Below, piece by piece: positions 35,404 to 37,591 of a stretch of DNA of 37,591 bases. The stretch's first letter is position 1. Every line of letters starts with the position of its first letter. A program made the position numbers and the translations under genes. The DNA lies in assembly GCA_015657675.1 (NCBI GenBank), contig JACDQI010000214.1:1-37591 (forward strand). The letters are read 5' to 3'. The DNA comes from Devosia sp. (GTDB lineage Bacteria > Pseudomonadota > Alphaproteobacteria > Rhizobiales > Devosiaceae). Below the pieces are notes generated by a model. That model made no database searches. It was not told the origin of the DNA and worked only from the letters and a program-made list of their open reading frames with translations.

Positions 35404-36636
35404 CTACTCCGCTGCGACTTTGCCTTGGCCGTACTTCTTCTCGATATAGTCTGCCACCATCACCTTGAACTGGTCGGCGACATCGGCGCCGCGCAGGGTC
35501 GCGACCTTCTGGCCGTCCACGAACACCGGAGCTGCCGGAGTTTCGCCTGTGCCGGGGAGCGAGATGCCGATATTGGCGTGCTTGCTTTCCCCCGGGCCGT
35601 TGACGATGCAGCCCATCACCGCCACCGAGAGGTTTTCCACCCCCGGATAGCGCTCTTTCCACTCGGGCATCGAGGTGGAGAGGTGATCCTGGATTTCCTT
35701 GGCCAGCACCTGGAAGGTCTGGCTGGTGGTGCGGCCACAGCCCGGGCAGGCGGCAACCACCGGCAGGAACTGCCGGAAGCCCATGGTTTGCAACAGCTCC
35801 TGCGCCACCTTGACCTCAAGCGTCCGGTCCCCGTTCGGTTCTGGCGTCAGCGACACGCGGATGGTGTCGCCAATGCCCTGCTGCAGCAGGATTCCCATCG
35901 CCGCCGACGAGGCGACGATGCCCTTCGAACCCATGCCCGCCTCGGTCAGCCCCAGATGCAGCGCATAATCGCAGCGCGCCCCCAGATCCTGATAGACGGC
36001 GATCAGGTTCTGCACGTCAGACACCTTGGTCGAGAGCAGGATATGGTCGCGTCCAAGACCGATCTCCTCGGCCCGGGCCGCCGACAGCAGCGCCGACTGG
36101 ATGATCGCTTCGCGCTGCACAGCCGCGGCCGAAATCGGCGCCGCAGAGAGGGCGTTCTCGTCCATCAGCTTGGTCAGCAGTTCTTCGTCGAGCGAGCCCC
36201 AGTTCACCCCGATGCGCACCGGCTTGTCGTAGCGGATCGCCAGTTCGATCAGCGTCGCAAACTGCGTATCGCGCTTGGCCTTGAACCCAACATTGCCCGG
36301 ATTGATGCGATACTTCGCCAGCGCCTCGGCGCAGGCCGGGTGATCGGTCAGCAGCTTATGGCCGATATAATGGAAGTCGCCGACTAGCGGCACGTCGATG
36401 CCGCGCTTGAGCAACTGATCCCGGATATGCGGCACCGCGGCAGCAGATTCGTCGCGATCAACCGTGATCCGCACGATCTCCGAACCGGCCCGCCAAAGCT
36501 GCGCCACCTGCCGCACCGTCGACTCGATATCGGCCGTATCCGTATTGGTCATCGACTGCACGACGATCGGGGCACCGCCGCCGACCATCACCCCACCGAC
36601 ATTGACACCAACCGATTTGCGACGCGGAGCGGTCAT
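35404..36636 (-). CDS. ispG: 4-hydroxy-3-methylbut-2-en-1-yl diphosphate synthase
   Basis: [68 protein letters not shown] 36636. Confidence 0.97.
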   Translation of the reverse strand: MTAPRRKSVGVNVGGVMVGGGAPIVVQSMTNTDTADIESTVRQVAQLWRAGSEIVRITVDRDESAAAVPHIRDQLLKRGIDVPLVGDFHYIGHKLLTDHPACAEALAKYRINPGNVGFKAKRDTQFATLIELAIRYDKPVRIGVNWGSLDEELLTKLMDENALSAAPISAAAVQREAIIQSALLSAARAEEIGLGRDHILLSTKVSDVQNLIAVYQDLGARCDYALHLGLTEAGMGSKGIVASSAAMGILLQQGIGDTIRVSLTPEPNGDRTLEVKVAQELLQTMGFRQFLPVVAACPGCGRTTSQTFQVLAKEIQDHLSTSMPEWKERYPGVENLSVAVMGCIVNGPGESKHANIGISLPGTGETPAAPVFVDGQKVATLRGADVADQFKVMVADYIEKKYGQGKVAAE

Positions 36637-36720
36637 TGCACACCTCTTGCTTGCGCCAAAGACATAAGCCGGGCATGTGACGAGTGCAATGCGGCCGCGT
36701 GGCGGCCCGGAGGGATTGCG

Positions 36721-37591
36721 ATGAGGATTGCGATGCGCCTGCTGCTCTTGAGCCTCATTCTGCTCGCCGCGCCCGTGGCCGCAGCCGAGCCGATGCCCAC
36801 CCTGTTGGGCAATACCGCCATCCACGACCCGTCGGTCATCGTCACCGACACCGGCTGGGCCTCCTTCGCCACCGGTGTCGAACGCGCCGCCGATGGCGGT
36901 ACCGTGCGGACAAAGTCATCGCCCGACGGCATCACCTGGACTGAAACCGGCGCCCTGCCGGGCGGCATGCCGGCCTGGGTAGAGAAGGAACTCGGCTTTC
37001 TCCCCCGCAACATCTGGGCGCCGACCGTCTCGATGCATGGCGGTACGGCCTACATGTATTATTCGGTCTCGAGCTTCGGCCGAAACAACAGCGTCATCGG
37101 CCTGACGACCAACACCGCCTTTGACGCCACTCAGCCAACCGAAGGCTGGGAGGATCAGGGCCTTGTCTTCCGATCGCGCCGCGACGACTGGCTCAACGCC
37201 ATCGATCCCTTCCGCATCGACGTTGGCGACCGCGCCTTCCTCGCCTTCGGCTCCTACTGGGACGGCATCCGGATGATCGAGCTCGATCCCGCCACCGGAT
37301 TGCGCAAGGACGAAGATATCCCGCTCCGCCTTGCCTCACGCAATGGCGAGGCCATCGAGGCATCGACGATCGTCGAGCACGACGGGAAGTTCTACCTCAT
37401 CGTCTCGTTCGACGCCTGCTGCAAAGGCCTTGCCAGCACCTACCGCATCATGGTCGGCCGCGCCGATACCGTTGAGGGCCCCTATATCGACCGCGACGGC
37501 AAGGCCATGCTCGACGGCGGCGGCACCGAACTCCTCGCCAGCACCGGCCGTTATATCGGCCCTGGCGGCCAGGAAGTCTTCGACGTCGACG
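36721..37591 (+). CDS. glycoside hydrolase family 43 (arabinan endo-1,5-alpha-L-arabinosidase-like), 3' truncated
   Basis: [24 protein letters not shown] signal peptide; [84 protein letters not shown]. Open to the window end. Confidence 0.9.
   Translation, partial: MRIAMRLLLLSLILLAAPVAAAEPMPTLLGNTAIHDPSVIVTDTGWASFATGVERAADGGTVRTKSSPDGITWTETGALPGGMPAWVEKELGFLPRNIWAPTVSMHGGTAYMYYSVSSFGRNNSVIGLTTNTAFDATQPTEGWEDQGLVFRSRRDDWLNAIDPFRIDVGDRAFLAFGSYWDGIRMIELDPATGLRKDEDIPLRLASRNGEAIEASTIVEHDGKFYLIVSFDACCKGLASTYRIMVGRADTVEGPYIDRDGKAMLDGGGTELLASTGRYIGPGGQEVFDVD

Noticed and set aside
1-37591. CRISPR array, prophage or insertion sequence
   Set aside because: No regularly spaced repeats, no transposase, integrase or phage structural ORFs seen in any frame.

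Overview
High-GC alphaproteobacterial chromosomal window; gene content and order look like Hyphomicrobiales/Devosia-type, which is inference because no search was run. It is densely packed with mostly housekeeping and accessory metabolic genes: M48 protease, rhomboid, PduO-type cobalamin adenosyltransferase, GluQRS, AlkA-like glycosylase, HNH endonuclease, ParDE, DsbB, DUF72, tRNA-Leu(CAA), AzlCD, MATE, AAC(3), HxlR, GH3+PA14, DoxX, DacC-type carboxypeptidase, ChaC-like, DUF2125, TyrA, HisC, GloB, GNAT, HlyIII, FumC, RpmF, MtgA, polyprenyl synthetase, MOSC, YbaK, FabV, IspG and a truncated GH43. I found no CRISPR array, prophage, transposase or convincing new defence system. The most interesting signals are: (i) a GTYAC-N5-GTGAC dyad found both upstream of hxlR and as a perfect 19-bp palindrome upstream of doxX, suggesting a small HxlR regulon next to an AAC(3) gene; (ii) five disrupted genes (LysR, esterase, ParE toxin, HisC, FumC 5' end), caused either by decay or by consensus errors; (iii) three convergent gene pairs whose stop codons overlap in a shared CTAG, while other convergent junctions carry palindromic repeats; (iv) a divergent pair (gluQRS/alkA-like) whose start codons overlap in one CATG; (v) a tandem pair of small proteins with a shared C-terminal motif.
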